Shown here in pieces: positions 62,656 to 64,000 of a stretch of 64,000 nt of DNA (its first letter is position 1; every line of letters begins with the position of its first letter). Origin of the DNA: Corynebacterium suicordis DSM 45110 (GTDB lineage Bacteria > Actinomycetota > Actinomycetes > Mycobacteriales > Mycobacteriaceae); contig NZ_JADKMY010000002.1 in NCBI RefSeq assembly GCF_015351405.1, positions 62,001-126,000 of the forward strand, given 5' to 3'. The notes below the pieces were generated by a model. It saw nothing but the letters and a program-made list of their open reading frames with translations, was not told the DNA's origin and did not search any database. Both the position numbers and the translations under genes were made by a program.

Positions 62656-64000
62656 CTAGCTCCTGTCACTTTCGGCCAAGACTTCGCGCAAGGCTGCACT
62701 GAGTACCGCCACGTCATCGAAATCGTGCATCACACCTGCCACCAACTGGCCTTTTTCATGGCCTTTGCCAGCAATCACAATCGCATCTCCGGGCTCCGCC
62801 CACCGCACCGCAGCCGCAATGGCTTCGGCCCGATCGGCGATCTCTTGGATGGTCACCTTATCTTGTTTTTCTTCTCTTTCTTTCGACGCCACCCGTGCCC
62901 CCTCCAGCACCTGCGCCCGGATCGCTGCAGGTTCCTCGTCACGGGGATTATCATCCGTCACGAATACTGCGTCTGCCACTCGGGCTGCCTCATATCCCAT
63001 CTTGGGGCGCTTATCGTGGTCGCGGTTTCCGCCCGCGCCGAGCACCATGCCGATCCGCCCTTCAGCAGAAGGCATGTAATCGGCCAGGGTCTGCACCACG
63101 CTGGCCACGGCACCTGGTTTGTGGGCGTAATCCACCATCGCCAGGAACGGCTGACCCTCGTTAACCGCCTGCATGCGGCCAGGCACCTGGACGGTGCCGA
63201 TGCTGCGGGCGATCTCCTCCACCGAACCAGCCGAGCTATCGCCAAGCGAGTACACGCAGGCCAGGGCCAGCAGGCTGTTGGCTACGTTGAAGTTTCCGGC
63301 GAGGGCGATCTGGTAGCCGAAGTCCTCTGTCTGCTCAGCATCTTCTTCCGCTAGCGGGCCCGCGCCGTTGCGGGTGACGTGGATGATCTGTTCGCCGGAT
63401 GGCTGTACCTGCACGGAATCGGCGTTCCAATGACGTGCGCGCCAACCCGCGGCTCGCTCGGCGGCATCAGCCTCGGTGGTGACCACGCAGGTGAGCGCGG
63501 CCACGTCTTGCGTGTTCGCCGAATCGTTGTCCAGCAGCTGCTCCACCAGGCGCTGTCCCCACTTATCATCAGCACACACCACGGGAATAGGGCTGCCGTA
63601 TGCGGGGCTGAAGAGAGAGGCCTTGGTCTGGAAATAATCTTCCATCGTGGGATGGAAATCCAGGTGGTCTTGGCTCAAGTTGGTGAATGCGGCCACGTCA
63701 AAGCCAATTCCGCGCACCCTTCCCAGCGCCAGCGCGTGGGAGGAGACCTCCATCACCACGTGAGTCACACCCTCGTTCACCATGCGCGCTAGCAGCGCTT
63801 GCATGGTGGGGGCTTCCGGGGTGGTCAGTTCCGTTTTCACCGGTTGCCCATTGATGCGCGTGCCCGTGGTGCCAATGATGCCCACGGAATGGTTTTGCAT
63901 CAGCGCATTCTCAATCAGGTAGCTGGTGGTGGTCTTACCGGAGGTGCCGGTGATTCCCACCACCATCAGCTTGCTCGCAGGATGCCCATAGATCTCGGCG
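62656..64000 (-). CDS. murE: UDP-MurNAc-tripeptide synthetase MurE, meso-DAP type (5' end outside window)
   Basis: MurE adds meso-diaminopimelate to UDP-MurNAc-L-Ala-D-Glu. The visible part starts within GHPASKLMVVGITGTSGKTTTSYL, whose P-loop is intact. TTPEAPTMQALLARM and HLDFHPTMEDYFQTKASLF follow. The DAP-specificity motif DNPR occurs in VFVTDDNPRDEEP. A Lys/Glu-rich insert, ASKEREEKQDK, precedes the C-terminal domain and is encoded by an A-rich stretch holding one copy of the recurrent 11-mer (62881-62891). The N-terminal domain lies outside the window. Confidence 0.96.
   Translation of the reverse strand, partial: AEIYGHPASKLMVVGITGTSGKTTTSYLIENALMQNHSVGIIGTTGTRINGQPVKTELTTPEAPTMQALLARMVNEGVTHVVMEVSSHALALGRVRGIGFDVAAFTNLSQDHLDFHPTMEDYFQTKASLFSPAYGSPIPVVCADDKWGQRLVEQLLDNDSANTQDVAALTCVVTTEADAAERAAGWRARHWNADSVQVQPSGEQIIHVTRNGAGPLAEEDAEQTEDFGYQIALAGNFNVANSLLALACVYSLGDSSAGSVEEIARSIGTVQVPGRMQAVNEGQPFLAMVDYAHKPGAVASVVQTLADYMPSAEGRIGMVLGAGGNRDHDKRPKMGYEAARVADAVFVTDDNPRDEEPAAIRAQVLEGARVASKEREEKQDKVTIQEIADRAEAIAAAVRWAEPGDAIVIAGKGHEKGQLVAGVMHDFDDVAVLSAALREVLAESDRS

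Noticed and set aside
1..64000. tRNA or rRNA genes, insertion sequences, prophage, CRISPR arrays
   Set aside because: Scanning the gaps and strands by eye revealed no cloverleaf-like segment, transposase, integrase or regularly spaced repeat; a tRNA scan would be needed to exclude a missed tRNA.

Overview
This 64 kb window is a gene-dense, mid-to-high-GC actinobacterial chromosome segment, almost certainly from a Corynebacterium. The evidence is a Wag31/DivIVA-SepF-FtsZ division cluster, a MurE with the meso-diaminopimelate motif DNPR, TreY/TreZ trehalose synthesis, a PriA-type HisA, a translational T-box in front of ileS, and many transcription units that appear leaderless. The his and trp genes lie in the mycobacterial order, and trpD, trpG and trpF are absent from the trp block. 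This points to a Corynebacterium lineage outside the C. glutamicum/C. diphtheriae group, for example near C. jeikeium; that placement is an inference.

Layout. Positions 1-14004 (minus strand) form one long amino-acid superoperon: hisD, hisC, hisB, an MFS transporter, hisH, priA, impA, hisF, hisI, trpE, a trp-associated membrane protein, trpC, trpB, trpA, then lgt, which is cut by the window edge. Many junctions are ATGA or TAATG overlaps. Positions 14190-17879 hold a large helical protein, a four-helix membrane protein, a lipoprotein and a TetR regulator. Positions 17989-27998 form a glycogen/trehalose block: glgX, a BRCT-domain protein, an unknown protein, treY, a small alarmone synthetase (RelS type), then divergently treZ, with three minus-strand genes (S4-domain protein, small membrane protein, YigZ) in between. 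Positions 28013-28883 are AT-richer and carry one orphan exported protein.

Positions 28884-32889 hold a Nudix hydrolase overlapping dnaE. Positions 33002-35502 hold a fold-III PLP protein coupled to an aldonolactone-oxidase-like flavoenzyme. Positions 35542-38603 form the minus-strand run lspA, rluD-type, a single-TM protein, rarD. Then come two lipoproteins, an L-asparaginase, dinB, an EamA exporter and ileS with its T-box leader (to about 47530).

Positions 47740-64000 (minus strand) are the dcw division and cell-wall cluster, transcribed murE (cut by the window end), murF, mraY, murD, ftsW, murG, murC, ftsQ, ftsZ, pgeF, yggS, sepF, yggT, wag31, then a 56-residue membrane protein and a strong intrinsic terminator. 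Together these genes make UDP-MurNAc-pentapeptide and lipid II, and build the divisome and polar growth machinery.

I saw no tRNA or rRNA gene, insertion sequence, prophage or CRISPR array. The most interesting non-coding signals are the ileS T-box (with a loop perfectly complementary to the ileS ribosome-binding region), a set of start codons lying 6-8 nt after a -10 hexamer, and an 11-mer, TGGCGTCGAAA, that occurs six times on the two strands.
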